DNA from: Chryseobacterium daeguense DSM 19388
GTDB lineage: Bacteria > Bacteroidota > Bacteroidia > Flavobacteriales > Weeksellaceae
Assembly: GCF_000430825.1 (NCBI RefSeq)
Contig: NZ_KE387263.1
Span: forward strand, 112,997 to 176,996
Direction of reading: 5' to 3'
DNA: 64,000 bases
Shown here: positions 24,680 through 34,600 of the stretch, in pieces
Layout: each line of letters opens with the position of its first letter
How positions within the stretch are numbered: position 1 is the stretch's first letter
The notes under the pieces: model-generated
Seen by the model: only the letters and a program-made list of their open reading frames with translations
Databases searched by the model: none
What the model was told of the DNA's origin: nothing
Translations under genes and position numbers: made by a program

Positions 24680-25585
24680 ATGAAAGAAGTTGTTCTGATT
24701 ACAGGAAGCAATGGCCTAATTGCCCGGGAACTCTCAAAAAAGCTTGAAAAAGATTTTACCATTCGTTTTTTAACGAGAAAAAAACAGGGGAATAATGAGT
24801 TTGAATGGGACATCAGGCAACAGAAAATTGATGAAATTGCTTTTGAAAACGTGTCCCACATCATTCACCTCGCAGGAGCCAATATTTCTGAAAAGCGCTG
24901 GACAGATGAGCGAAAAAAAGAATTAATTTCCAGCCGCATAGATTCTGCGGATTTAATTCTGAAAACCTTACGAAAAAAAAATATTAAGTTAAAATCCTTT
25001 ATTTCTGCTTCAGGAATAAATTATTACGGAACAAAAACATCGGATAAAATTTTTACTGAAAAAGATGCTCCGGGAAATGATTTTTTAAGTGAAGTTGTTG
25101 TTTTATGGGAAAGATCTGCCGATGCATTCAAAGAGCAGAATATCGCTGAAAGAGTGGTAAAAATCCGTACAGCCGTCGTGCTTTCAGAAAAAGACGGTGC
25201 GCTAAAAAAGATGCTCCCCATCATAAAAATGGGGATAGGTTCATCTCTGGGTGACGGAAAACAATTTATGCCCTGGATTCATATTGATGATATTTGCTCG
25301 ATTTATGAATTTGCTTTAAAAAATTCAGATATGGAAGGTCCTTATAATGCAACTTCTCCCGAACATACAACGAATGAAAATTTAACTGAAAAGATTGCAG
25401 AAGTCCTGCAGAAACCTTTATTCATGCCGAATGTTCCTAAATTTGTTTTAAAACTTCTTTTTGGAGAACTGGCTGATGCTTTGTTGGAAGGATCGAGAGC
25501 TTCATCACAAAAAATTCAGGATGCTGGTTTTCATTTCAAATTTCCTCATTTGAAATCAGCTCTGGAAAATTTACTTAAGAAATGA
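24680..25585 (+). CDS. TIGR01777-type NAD(P)-dependent epimerase (YfcH-like)
   Basis: 301 residues. The extended short-chain dehydrogenase fold starts with the nucleotide-binding VLITGSNGLIARELS, then HLAGANISEKRWT and SASGINYYG (Tyr of the active site), characteristic of the TIGR01777 group. IHIDDICSIYEFAL and a C-terminal DUF1731-like segment (VPKFVLKLLFGELADALLEG) complete the family. The physiological substrate is unknown. Starts 26 bases after the zinc-ribbon gene. Confidence 0.88.
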   Translation: MKEVVLITGSNGLIARELSKKLEKDFTIRFLTRKKQGNNEFEWDIRQQKIDEIAFENVSHIIHLAGANISEKRWTDERKKELISSRIDSADLILKTLRKKNIKLKSFISASGINYYGTKTSDKIFTEKDAPGNDFLSEVVVLWERSADAFKEQNIAERVVKIRTAVVLSEKDGALKKMLPIIKMGIGSSLGDGKQFMPWIHIDDICSIYEFALKNSDMEGPYNATSPEHTTNENLTEKIAEVLQKPLFMPNVPKFVLKLLFGELADALLEGSRASSQKIQDAGFHFKFPHLKSALENLLKK

Positions 25586-25628
25586 TTTTAAAACTAATTA
25601 AAATTTAATCAAATTTACAATGTAAAAT

Positions 25629-26201
25629 ATGAAGATAGATATTACAAAAACTGAAATTTTATCAGATAACTGGTATACGCTAAAAAAGGTGACTTATGCC
25701 ATCGAAAAAAAAGACGGAACCACCGAAACACAAAGCCGTGAAGCCTATGACCGAGGCAACGGAGCAGTAATTTTGCTTTATAACAGAAATACGAAAACGA
25801 TAATCCTTACCAGACAATTCCGGTTGCCTACTTTCATCAATGGGAATTCTACCGGAATGCTGATAGAAGCCTGTGCCGGACTTTTGGACAACGATAACCC
25901 CGAAGAGTGCATCAAAAGGGAAACTGAGGAAGAAACCGGTTACAAAATCTCAAGGGTTGAAAAGATTTTTGAAGCCTATATGTCGCCCGGCTCCGTAACT
26001 GAAATTCTCCATTTCTTTATTGCAGAATATTCTTCGGAGATGAAAATTACCAATGGCGGTGGATTGGCTGAGGAAGGAGAAAATATTGAAGTTCTTGAGC
26101 TTTCATTTGATCAGGCTCTACAAATGGTAGATACCGGAGAGATCAAAGATGCGAAAACCATTATGCTTCTTCAGCATTCACGTTTGAAAAACATTCTATA
26201 A
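25629..26201 (+). CDS. nudK: NudK-like Nudix hydrolase (GDP-mannose pyrophosphatase family)
   Basis: 190 residues. The Nudix box GLLDNDNPEECIKRETEEET aligns in spacing with E. coli NudK, which hydrolyses GDP-mannose, but the first box glutamate is Asn. The key catalytic glutamates of REx(E)EE type are kept as ETEEETGY. FRLPTFINGN upstream and YMSPGSVTEILHFF downstream are NudK-like. Acts in the cytoplasm on nucleotide sugars or ADP-ribose-like compounds. Start at the ATG of MKIDITKTEIL. Confidence 0.85.
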   Translation: MKIDITKTEILSDNWYTLKKVTYAIEKKDGTTETQSREAYDRGNGAVILLYNRNTKTIILTRQFRLPTFINGNSTGMLIEACAGLLDNDNPEECIKRETEEETGYKISRVEKIFEAYMSPGSVTEILHFFIAEYSSEMKITNGGGLAEEGENIEVLELSFDQALQMVDTGEIKDAKTIMLLQHSRLKNIL

Positions 26202-26289
26202 AAGAATCATTATAGTTAAAAACAATTATTATACAACAATTGGCAAGTGCTTTGCTGAAATTTAATCCTACAAATATATATTTAGATCT

Positions 26290-26862
26290 ATGAAACTTTT
26301 AATTTCTTTGAGCCTTTCTTTATTCCTGTCAATGAATGTTTTGGGGCAAAAAACCGATAAACCCGGACCTAAAGATAAAGCTGCGACAGAGCACTTTAAG
26401 AACGACTACAAAAAGAAAAACTACAAAAAATTTTCAGGAAATATTAGTGTAAAAGATAATCAGGTGCAGTTTGATAACAAAACCATTTATTACGATAAGT
26501 CTGATAAGCTTACCAAATTAATACTGCAGGAAGGCCTTCTATACCCGCAATTGCTCACCGATTTCCAGATTGATAAATTTGATAATGAAGACAGTGACAG
26601 AACACAAAAAAGATTTGCCCGCCTTCAGAAAAACTGGAAAAATGCTTTTGAAGTGAATAACATTAAGCTTAGCAGCGCTTCTGAATTAACATTTTTAAGT
26701 TCAGACTCCAAAGTAAAAAGGTTTAAAATTTTATGCAAAGATCCTAAATTCCCCAATATAATGGTTTATTATTTTGAGCTAATTAATAAAAATGCAGATA
26801 AAAATACAGGTGTTGAAGAATTTATAAAAGACGCTAAGCTTACTCATATTTATCAGGATTAG
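26290..26862 (+). CDS. secreted protein of unknown function
   Basis: 190 residues. A signal peptide (MKLLISLSLSLFLSMNVLGQ, cleavage near residue 20) precedes a lysine-rich mature part with KDNQVQFDNKTIYYDKSDKL, TQKRFARLQKNWKNAF and a C-terminal FKILCKDPKFPNIMVYYFEL. I do not recognise a family. Probably periplasmic or exported. Followed by a terminator shared with the convergent gene. Confidence 0.7.
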   Translation: MKLLISLSLSLFLSMNVLGQKTDKPGPKDKAATEHFKNDYKKKNYKKFSGNISVKDNQVQFDNKTIYYDKSDKLTKLILQEGLLYPQLLTDFQIDKFDNEDSDRTQKRFARLQKNWKNAFEVNNIKLSSASELTFLSSDSKVKRFKILCKDPKFPNIMVYYFELINKNADKNTGVEEFIKDAKLTHIYQD

Positions 26863-26888
26863 TTTACATTTTTACAATAAAAATAGGC

Positions 26889-26923
26889 TGCCTCCTACAC
26901 TTGTCAAATATATAGGAGGCAGT
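26889..26923. terminator. terminator between convergent genes
   Basis: A 10-bp stem (CTGCCTCCTA at 26889-26898 with 26914-26923) is followed by a T-rich stretch; the stop codon of the minus-strand gene lies just beyond. Confidence 0.8.
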
Positions 26924-26930
26924 TTATTTT

Positions 26931-27572
26931 TTATTGAAAAGCCATTCTTTCAGTTTCTTTTCCGTTTACTTTTCTTATAAAAATAGCAGTTCTTACACCG
27001 TCTATCATTTGAATAGTACAGCTCCAGCCTGGCTGTATATCTGCCGAATTTGCTAATGTTTCATCATCAGGGCTTTCAAAATGTACGATAGGCTTTTCTG
27101 ACAGCTTTATTTTTGAAGCTTCTTCCGGAGACAGCTGCTTATCGAACATAATATATTCTTCGGTAATAAGGCCGTTTTCCCATTTTGCAACTGTAGCCAT
27201 TTTTTGTTTGGTAGGATATTGAGTTCCTACTACTCCTACCCATTTTCCTCTGGCAACATTCGGGCTGTGCTGCCCCAGCTTGGTATCGGCCCCTACTTTT
27301 TCTATAAATGGCCCAAAACTTTTAACATGATCATGCAGCCCTACCGTATTTATCCCGCCGGAATTAAAGGCTTTAATATTTTTAGAATGATAATATTCCA
27401 ATACTTTCATGTTGGTATTCCATCCTACGAAATCTACCAGGTGGAAGCGGATCATGTTTTGCTGTTCGGTTTTATAGTCATTTTTTTTGTTTCTGAAAGA
27501 GAATATTGTAACAGCCGCTAAAATACATACTGCAGTCAGAATTAATGCTTTGTGTGATCTTGTAAATTTCAT
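26931..27572 (-). CDS. exported hypothetical protein, possibly NTF2/SnoaL-like
   Basis: 213 residues with an N-terminal signal anchor (ALILTAVCILAAVTIFSF, about 10-27). The mature part has HLVDFVGWNTNMKVLEYYHS, a conserved-looking HDHVKSFGPF, and AKWENGLITEEYIMFD, which together resemble the NTF2/SnoaL-like fold of polyketide-cyclase-like proteins. No catalytic residues can be assigned. It lies downstream of and on the same strand as the Crp-type regulator, 76 bases away, so control by it is possible. Confidence 0.55.
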   Translation of the reverse strand: MKFTRSHKALILTAVCILAAVTIFSFRNKKNDYKTEQQNMIRFHLVDFVGWNTNMKVLEYYHSKNIKAFNSGGINTVGLHDHVKSFGPFIEKVGADTKLGQHSPNVARGKWVGVVGTQYPTKQKMATVAKWENGLITEEYIMFDKQLSPEEASKIKLSEKPIVHFESPDDETLANSADIQPGWSCTIQMIDGVRTAIFIRKVNGKETERMAFQ

Positions 27573-27648
27573 ATCTATGTTTTATTAATATTAAACAAGA
27601 CAAAGATAGGTGTGATGAAATTTAAAAAAATTCGCCTATGCTAATAAA

Positions 27649-28221
27649 TTACTTCTGACTTCTGATACGGCTAAGCGATGATGGTAAAATACCCAGATAA
27701 GAAGCTATAAGATACTGAGGGGCGCGTTGCAGAAGATCTGGAAATCTATCCAGCAATCCTTTGTATTTTGAAGCTGCATCGGTAGAATAAATTTCTAAAA
27801 TTCTGATGATTGAATCTGCATATTCTGACTGAAACAGCATTCTTGAAAATTTTTCCATGCCGGGAACGAGCTGATGAACTATTTCAAGATCATTTTTAGT
27901 GATGGTCCATAATTCACAATCTTCAAGAGACCGTACGCCATATGGTGTTTTAGGATCAGCAAGGGTACTGCATAAGGTAGACATCCATTCTGTTTCTTTT
28001 GCAAACTGAATGACCTGCTCTTCTCCATTTTCTAATGTTTTATAGGCATACAGCAAGCCTTTTTCGATAAATATCAATTTACCATTATATTGATTTTCCT
28101 GCAATAGGTCTTTTTTCCTTTTCACGGTGAGGGGTTCAAAGAAAGAGACTATTTTTGGAATATCTGATTCTTCCAGATTAATTTTGGATTGTATATTTTT
28201 AATCAGCGTTTCTGCATTCAT
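27649..28221 (-). CDS. Crp/Fnr-family transcriptional regulator
   Basis: 190 residues. The N-terminal cyclic-nucleotide-binding-like beta-barrel (about 20-120) contains NGKLIFIEKGLLYAYK and GEEQVIQFAKETEWM. It lacks the cAMP arginine-serine pocket pattern, so the effector is unknown. The C-terminal helix-turn-helix ends QYLIASYLGILPSSLSRIR, the short DNA-binding tail common in Bacteroidota members. It may control the gene downstream at 26931. Confidence 0.85.
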   Translation of the reverse strand: MNAETLIKNIQSKINLEESDIPKIVSFFEPLTVKRKKDLLQENQYNGKLIFIEKGLLYAYKTLENGEEQVIQFAKETEWMSTLCSTLADPKTPYGVRSLEDCELWTITKNDLEIVHQLVPGMEKFSRMLFQSEYADSIIRILEIYSTDAASKYKGLLDRFPDLLQRAPQYLIASYLGILPSSLSRIRSQK

Positions 28222-28311
28222 ATATTCGTTAACTTATCATACTATTTCCCTAGCTAAGCACTGTAAATATATAAACTTTAAATGAATTGATTAAAAATTT
28301 GTAAATAAAAA

Positions 28312-28333
28312 GCCGTATCCCAATAGATACGGC
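28312..28333. terminator. hairpin between crp-like gene and the 28356 fragment
   Basis: GCCGTATC and GATACGGC form an 8-bp stem with a 6-base loop, followed by A/T runs on the minus strand. It lies just downstream of the coding fragment at 28356-28442, as a terminator of that former gene would. Confidence 0.6.
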
Positions 28334-28355
28334 CCAGGTTAATTAAGTTTAGCAT

Positions 28356-28442
28356 TTAAGCTTCTATAATAAGATGATCATCATCTCCTTTTTTCTTGTG
28401 ATACTCTTCAAATTTTTCAGGATATAATTTACTGTTTTCCAA
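28356..28442 (-). pseudogene. possible gene remnant or 28-codon small ORF
   Basis: On the minus strand, codons from a TTG near 28442 read MENSKLYPEKFEEYHKKKGD and then a short acidic end before TAA, followed at once by a terminator hairpin. The protein-like composition and the terminator suggest a genuine gene end. An in-frame TAG just upstream, and the start of the J-domain gene behind it, leave no room for a normal N-terminus. It may be a decayed C-terminal fragment or a very small protein. Confidence 0.35.
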
Positions 28443-28452
28443 TTTAAAACCC

Positions 28453-28460
28453 TAATTTTG
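28453..28460 (+). promoter_or_regulatory. -7 promoter box of the J-domain/KTSC gene
   Basis: TAATTTTG fits TAnnTTTG and lies 25 bases before the ATG at 28486. No clear -33 box. Confidence 0.4.
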
Positions 28461-28485
28461 CAGTCTGAAATAAGGATTATAGAGT

Positions 28486-28932
28486 ATGAAAAAATTAGGC
28501 GAATACAGAAAGCTTCTGGAAGTTGATAAAAATGTGACTTTAAAAGAGTTAAAAACAATTTACAGGAATACCATGAAAGATACACACCCTGATAAGTTTA
28601 TCAATGATGAAGCCGGAAAACTGGAAGCAGAAGAAAGAAGCAAGTCTGTGATTGAAGCCTATCATTTTTTGGTGAGCATTAATTCTGAAACGCAGGAAAA
28701 ATACAAAGAAGAATACACAGAGACAACTACAAAATCTAATATTCAGGATTTTTATCTGGAGAAATCTGTTCTTACGGTTCAGCATTTGAACGGAAACATT
28801 TATGAATATATCGGGGTTCCAAGGAATACGTATATCAAAATGGTGAATGCAGATTCTCCGAGCCGTTTTGCAAGAAGACACATCTACGGAAGTTTTGTTT
28901 ATAGAAAGGCCGGTGAGGTGATGGCAGATTAA
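28486..28932 (+). CDS. J-domain protein with C-terminal KTSC domain
   Basis: 148 residues. The N-terminal 65 residues form a J-domain with the essential HPD in DTHPDKF (helix II/III loop), so it could stimulate a DnaK ATPase. Residues about 90-145 form a KTSC domain (LTVQHLNGNIYEYIGVP, then FARRHIYGSFVYRK), named for lysyl-tRNA-synthetase-associated use but of unknown biochemistry. No zinc fingers or DnaJ C-terminal domain. Monocistronic: promoter upstream, hairpin downstream. Confidence 0.85.
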   Translation: MKKLGEYRKLLEVDKNVTLKELKTIYRNTMKDTHPDKFINDEAGKLEAEERSKSVIEAYHFLVSINSETQEKYKEEYTETTTKSNIQDFYLEKSVLTVQHLNGNIYEYIGVPRNTYIKMVNADSPSRFARRHIYGSFVYRKAGEVMAD

Positions 28933-28956
28933 ATTTTGGGATTATAAACAAAATTG

Positions 28957-28986
28957 AGCTCTCGATTGGTTTCGGGAGCTTTTTTT
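28957..28986 (+). terminator. terminator after the J-domain/KTSC gene
   Basis: AGCTCTCGA pairs with TTCGGGAGCT (one G-T pair), followed by seven T. Confidence 0.8.
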
Positions 28987-29225
28987 ATCTACAGCTAAAA
29001 ATATAGAAGTTTCTGAGTACCTAAAATAAATTATTTATATTAAATAAATTATTACTTTTGCAGTCACACACAAATGATTGAAATCAGAATTGTTTTATGA
29101 TCACAGCTCTATTTTTATTACAATAGTTTCAAGGCATATTATTTTAGTAAATAATGTTGAATATTGTATTTAACTGTAATTAACAATACTGAAAATAATC
29201 ATTTTAATTTATTTAAAATGAAAGT
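28987..29225. other. AT-rich leader region of the acyltransferase gene
   Basis: 239 bases without a gene. TACTTTTG at 29053-29060 fits the -7 consensus and could start a transcript with a leader of about 160 bases before the acyltransferase gene. No riboswitch-like structure or RNA gene was recognised. Confidence 0.35.
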
Positions 29226-30659
29226 ATGTTATTTAACTCAGTAAGCTTCTTAATTTTTCTGCCGATAGTATATCTGCTCTATTGGTTTGTTTTCAACAGG
29301 AATTATAAATATCAAAATATGCTTCTTTTACTGGCAAGCTTTTATTTTTATGCGTGTTGGGACTGGAGATTCTTATTTTTGCTGATTTTCTCCATCGGTC
29401 TGGATTTTCTTTCAGGCTTACGGATCGAAAAAAGCAGGACAAAGAAAGAGGCATTATTTTGGCTCACTTTAAGTATTTGTATTAATTTGGGGTTCCTGGG
29501 ATTCTTTAAATACTACAATTTTTTTGCTGAAAGCTTCGCATCGCTGGTTGGCGGATTTGGTTTTAAAGCTAATGTATGGCTTCTAAACATTATTCTTCCC
29601 GTAGGTATTTCCTTTTATACGTTTCATGGCCTTTCATATATCATTGATATTTATAAGAAAAGAATCACAGCTGAAAAGAACTTTACAGATTACGCCGTTT
29701 TTGTAAGCTATTTCCCTTTGCTTGTTGCAGGTCCCATCGAAAGAGCCACACACCTTCTTCCTCAGATCCAGCAAAAAAGAGTTTTCAACGAATCGCTTAC
29801 CGCAGATGGAATGAGGTAGATTCTCTGGGGTTTTTTCAAGAAAATTGTTATTGCGGACAATTGTGCACCTATTGTAAATGAAATTTTCCTGAATTATCAG
29901 ACTGAGAGTGCCAGTAACCTTGTCATTGGGGCCATTCTTTTTGCTTTTCAGATTTATGGAGATTTTTCAGGGTATTCTGATATTGCTTTGGGAGTATCAA
30001 GATTATTTGGAATTGAACTGTTAAAAAATTTTGCATTTCCCTACTTTTCGAGAGATATTGCAGAATTCTGGCGCAGGTGGCATATATCACTTTCATCCTG
30101 GTTCAGAGATTACTTGTATATTCCTCTTGGAGGAAGCAAGGTAGGGATATACACAAAAATAAAAAATACATTCATCATATTTCTTGTAAGTGGTTTTTGG
30201 CACGGCGCAAACTGGACTTTTATCATCTGGGGCGGAATAAATGCTATTTACTTCCTTCCTTTATTAATTGCTGATAAAAACCGCCAGAATATAGACATAG
30301 TTGCTATGAACAGGACCTTTCCTTCTTTGAAAGAAGTTTTTCAGATTTTCATCACTTTCGGGCTTACCTGCTTTGCATGGATTTTTTTCCGGTCAGAAAA
30401 TGCCTTGCAGGCCGTGATATATATTAAAAGAATATTTAGTGCTTCGTTATTTTCATTTCCAGGCATTTTCCCTTATAAAGTTTTTTCATTTATACTGATC
30501 ATGGTTGCCATAGAATGGGTGAACAGGCAAAAATTCCACGGATTGGAAATAGCGGATTATAACCCTTGGATACGAAGGCTTTTCTATGTGATTATTATCT
30601 ATATCATTCTCAGATACGCCAATTTTGGGAATAACGACTTCATTTATTTTCAATTTTAA
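29226..30659 (+). pseudogene. MBOAT O-acyltransferase (AlgI-like), interrupted by an in-frame amber codon
   Basis: The reading frame runs 477 codons from 29226 to 30659 with one stop, TAG at 29817-29819 (codon 198). The upstream part ends DGMR, the downstream part resumes ILWGFFKKIVIADN in the same frame; family members usually have Gln or a similar residue there, so CAG to TAG is the simplest event. The protein has many membrane helices, the MBOAT motif FSRDIAEFWRRWHISLSSW, and the catalytic histidine in SGFWHGANWTF. It transfers acyl groups, usually acetate, across the membrane onto polysaccharides with the SGNH-like partner encoded 2 bases downstream. It is either a pseudogene, a sequencing error or suppressed. 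Confidence 0.88.
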
Positions 30660-30661
30660 GT

Positions 30662-31609
30662 ATGAAAAAAATTATTTTAAAATTACTGGGTTGGCTTATT
30701 TTATTTTCTCTTGGCGGCTATGCGCTGTTACTGAGCAATAATTGTACTTTTTATGGTGACTATTTAATAAGACAAAAGGTAAAATATTATTATCAGCATG
30801 AAAATGAATACAATGCACTCATACTGGGCAGCAGCAGAATGTACAGACAGGTAAATCCCGGATTACTGGATTCTGCAACTCACCATACTATTAAAGCATA
30901 TAATCTGGCTACCGGAGGTACTTTTTTTACCGAAAGCAGATATGTATTCAGGCACTTGAAATTGAATAAAAATATAAAATACCTACTCTTTGAGATTCAG
31001 GATCTACAGCCATTTGAGGGAAATTCTTATACGGAGAAAATTATGTATTATCATGATCTTCCAACTGTGGCTTTTGAATGTAAATATTATAAAAAAAATA
31101 AAGATATCAGCTCATCATTTTTACCTATATCCCACTATATTGCAAATATTTTATACTTTAAAAAACTTGCACAAAGAGATAAGCCTGTAAATGAATTTGC
31201 AAATTACAATAACGGGTATTACCCGCTTGAGAAGGACTATGATAAAATAATTACTGTTAAAGAACTCAGAGACCGTTTTGTAAAAGACAGCACCGGGATT
31301 GTATCAAAATCTGCAGAGCTGCAGAAAGTTAATCCTACAATCATCAAGGATCTTAAAAATCTTGCTTTAAACTGTCAAAAACAAAAAATACAACTAATTT
31401 TAATCTGTCCTCCTTTCGGTACACCCAGCGATTTGTCTGAAATAAGAGCAATCAGAAACACAAAAGTGATAGATTTTACTTCGAGGGAAAAATTCAAAGA
31501 GTTTTATACTTTCCGGAATGCTTATGATCACGGACATCTTAATCAGAAAGGAGCTCTTTTATTTAGCAATAAACTGGCAGATTCTTTGAATCTTTATTTA
31601 AAAAAATAA
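30662..31609 (+). CDS. SGNH-hydrolase-like partner of the MBOAT acyltransferase
   Basis: 315 residues with an N-terminal membrane anchor (about 5-25) and a periplasmic domain. LILGSSRMYRQ (54-63) is a block-I-like serine motif, LNLATGG-type AYNLATGGT follows, and YDHGHLNQKGA near the end supplies a DxxH pair (D289, H292), as in SGNH/AlgX-like O-acetyltransferases. It starts 2 bases after the MBOAT frame, so the pair is an operon. The product probably O-acylates a surface polysaccharide. It remains intact even though the upstream gene carries a stop. Confidence 0.75.
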   Translation: MKKIILKLLGWLILFSLGGYALLLSNNCTFYGDYLIRQKVKYYYQHENEYNALILGSSRMYRQVNPGLLDSATHHTIKAYNLATGGTFFTESRYVFRHLKLNKNIKYLLFEIQDLQPFEGNSYTEKIMYYHDLPTVAFECKYYKKNKDISSSFLPISHYIANILYFKKLAQRDKPVNEFANYNNGYYPLEKDYDKIITVKELRDRFVKDSTGIVSKSAELQKVNPTIIKDLKNLALNCQKQKIQLILICPPFGTPSDLSEIRAIRNTKVIDFTSREKFKEFYTFRNAYDHGHLNQKGALLFSNKLADSLNLYLKK

Positions 31610-31610
31610 A

Positions 31611-31634
31611 AAGCGCATCATTTCTGATGCGCTT
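31611..31634. terminator. bidirectional terminator
   Basis: A perfect 10-bp stem (AAGCGCATCA with TGATGCGCTT) and 4-base loop lie between the convergent SGNH-like and RND genes, with a long T-tract on the minus-strand side. Confidence 0.88.
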
Positions 31635-31658
31635 TCTCGGTTAATTAAAGTTGATATA

Positions 31659-34600
31659 TTAATCTAAATGTTTCGGTGTATAGCCGTCTTCACTTAATTC
31701 TCTATGTTCGTACTCGGCTTTCATTTCAGCTTCGTAATCTAATTTTTCATGTTTGCCCATTCTTCTAAGAATTGAATCAAATAATGAATAAACTACCGGT
31801 ACAATGATCAGGGTAAGGAATAGAGACGATGTCAAACCACCGATTACTACCCATGCCAGACCTTTGTTCATCTCTGCTCCGGCTCCTGTTGCCAAAGCGA
31901 TCGGCAACATACCGAAGATCATCGCAATCGTCGTCATCAGGATCGGACGAAGACGTGCGTGGTTTGCCTGTACCAAAGCATCGTGCGTATTAGCTCCTGC
32001 TGCTTTTCTGGCGTTGGTAAAGTCGACAATCAAAATCGCGTTTTTCGCAACCAAACCAATCAACATGATCATACCCAACATGGTGAAGATATTCAATGAG
32101 TTAGCTGTCAAGGCAAGGATTACCATTACCCCGATCATCGCCAACGGAATTGAGAACAATACCACAAACGGATATACAAAGCTGTCATACAAGGAAACCA
32201 TTACCAGGTAAACCAATACAATAGCCGCCAGTAAAGCAATTCCTAAAGTACCGAAACCTTCTTCCTGGTTTTCCATATCTGCACTCCAGATATAATCTAC
32301 CCCTACAGGCTTATTTTTGCTGTCTTTAAACTGTGCCGCCCATTCGTTTGCAACGTCACCCACCGGTCTACCAACAGCCTTAGCTCTTACTTTTACAGAA
32401 GGTGCTTTATCTCTACGCTCAAGCAAACTCGGTCCTGAACCCATCTTTACATCAGCAAACTGGCTTAAACGAACCTGCTGTCCCTGAGGATTGGTAAACA
32501 TTAAGTTTTTAACATCATCAATAGACTGTCTGTTGGCATCTCCAAAACGGATATTAATGTCATATTCATATTCTCCGGCTCTGAACTTTCCGTCTGTATT
32601 CCCGTTGAATGCTGTCTGCATCGTCTGTCCTACGCTGGAAAGATTTAAGCCTAAAGCAGACATTTTATCTCTGTCAATATTCACCTGAACTTCAGGGCTT
32701 CCTGTATCTGTAGATAATTCTGCATCTACTGCTCCGGGAACTTTTTTAAGTAATTCTAAAATTCTCGTTGCTTCTTTTACAGCCGTTTCGTTATCCGGAG
32801 CCGTTACTACCATCTCAATCGGTGCATTTTCAGCACCCATGATACCGATAGGAGCCGTTTTGAATTTCACTCCTGTGAATTTCTCTTCTAAAGCTCTTTT
32901 TATTTTTGCCGCTTTGATGTTTGTACTTTCAGAACGTTCAGATTTATCTGTAAGATTTACCTGAACCTCAGACTGGTAGGTTGTAGCCTGAGCTCCACCA
33001 AAACCTGTTGACTGCTGACCTACTGTTGTAATCAAATCAACAACATCTTTATCATTTCTTAAAAACTTCTCAACATCTAATGTCAATTGGTTAGTTTTTT
33101 CAACGGTTGCATCTTTTGATAATTCCATTTGTACAAGGAACTGCCCACGGTCGATAGGCGGGAAGAATTCACCTCCAATGAACCCGAATGCTACAAGCAT
33201 GAATGAAGAAATTAAAACAACAAACGTAATAATAACTGTTGAAATTCTTCTTAAAGTCGTTTTCAGACACCATTCAAGAATTCCTGTGATCCAGTGTGTG
33301 AATCTGTCAATCATCCCTTCAAACCAAAGGATAAACTTCTCGAACCAGTTTTTACCTGTTAAATGTTCCAGCTTACCGAATCTTGAAGATAACCAAGGAA
33401 TAATGGTAAATGAAGCAAGCAATGATAACATGGTTGCAATAACCACCGTGACGCAGAACTGTGCCAGAATGTTTGCTACAAGCCCTGAACTCATAGCAAT
33501 CGGTAAGAATACTACCACAATTACCAATGTAATTGCCGCTACCGTAAACCCGATCTCCGAAGCCCCGTCATAAGCTGCCCTGATTTTACTTTTACCCATC
33601 TCCATGTGACGGTAAATATTTTCAAGAACTACAATCGCGTCATCCACAAGGATACCTACCACGAGTGAAAGTCCCAGTAAACTCATTAAGTTTAAGGTAT
33701 ATCCCATCAAATTCATCCCGATGAAAGTCGCAATCAATGAAGCCGGAATAGAAACCATTACAATAAATGCGTTTCTGATGCTGTGAAGGAATAATAACAT
33801 CACAATTGCCACGAGGATAATCGCTAAGAATAAGTCGAAAATAACGTGGTTGGCAGATTCAAGGGTAAAGTCTGTGGTATCATTTACCACTTTTACCTTC
33901 ACACCCTGCACTTTATACGCCGCTTCTACTGTAGCAATGGTTTTCTGAACACTTTCTGATACTGCAACTGCATTGGCGTCAGACTGTTTTTTAACCTGCA
34001 TCAAAATTGTAGGAAACTGATTGAATCTCGCTACTTTTTCAACATCTTTCTGAGCATCAAAAACCGTTGCAATATCAGATAAACGAACCTGAGCCCCATT
34101 TTTATTGGAAACTACAAGATTATTCATTTCTGCAACCGACTTATATTTCCCTGAAAGTCTGATGGTAGATTTATTGGTTCTCGTCTTCAGGCTTCCTGTA
34201 GGGAAATCAAGATTTGAAGAAAGAATCGCATTTTGAACATCAGCAATAGAAAGCCCATATCCCTGCAGCTTCTTTTCATCAAGATTTACCTGGATTTCTC
34301 TTTCCTGTCCACCCACAAGGTCCACCTGAGCCACACCGTTCACACGGGAGAAAATAGGCTCTATTTTTTTATCTAAAAGGTCATAAAGATCTTTACTGTT
34401 TAGTTTGTCTGATGAAATACTCATCGTAATAATCGGTAAATCATCCAATGAGAATTTGTTCAGAGACGGTGCGTCTACATCTTCCGGAAGGTCTGCCAGA
34501 ATAGCGTTTACCTTTCTCTGAGCATCATTTAAGGCATAATCTACATCCGCTCCGTCATTCAGCTGAACCATAATTACTGATAAGCTTTCATAAGATGAAG

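Noticed and set aside
28364..28585. 73-residue minus-strand frame overlapping the J-domain gene
   Set aside because: It is antisense to a well-supported gene and its sequence has no protein-like pattern; the fragment at 28356-28442 lies in another frame.
29817..29819. Pyrrolysine or selenocysteine recoding at the amber codon
   Set aside because: No recoding machinery or SECIS-like structure is seen, UAG is not used for selenocysteine, and MBOAT proteins need no such residue.
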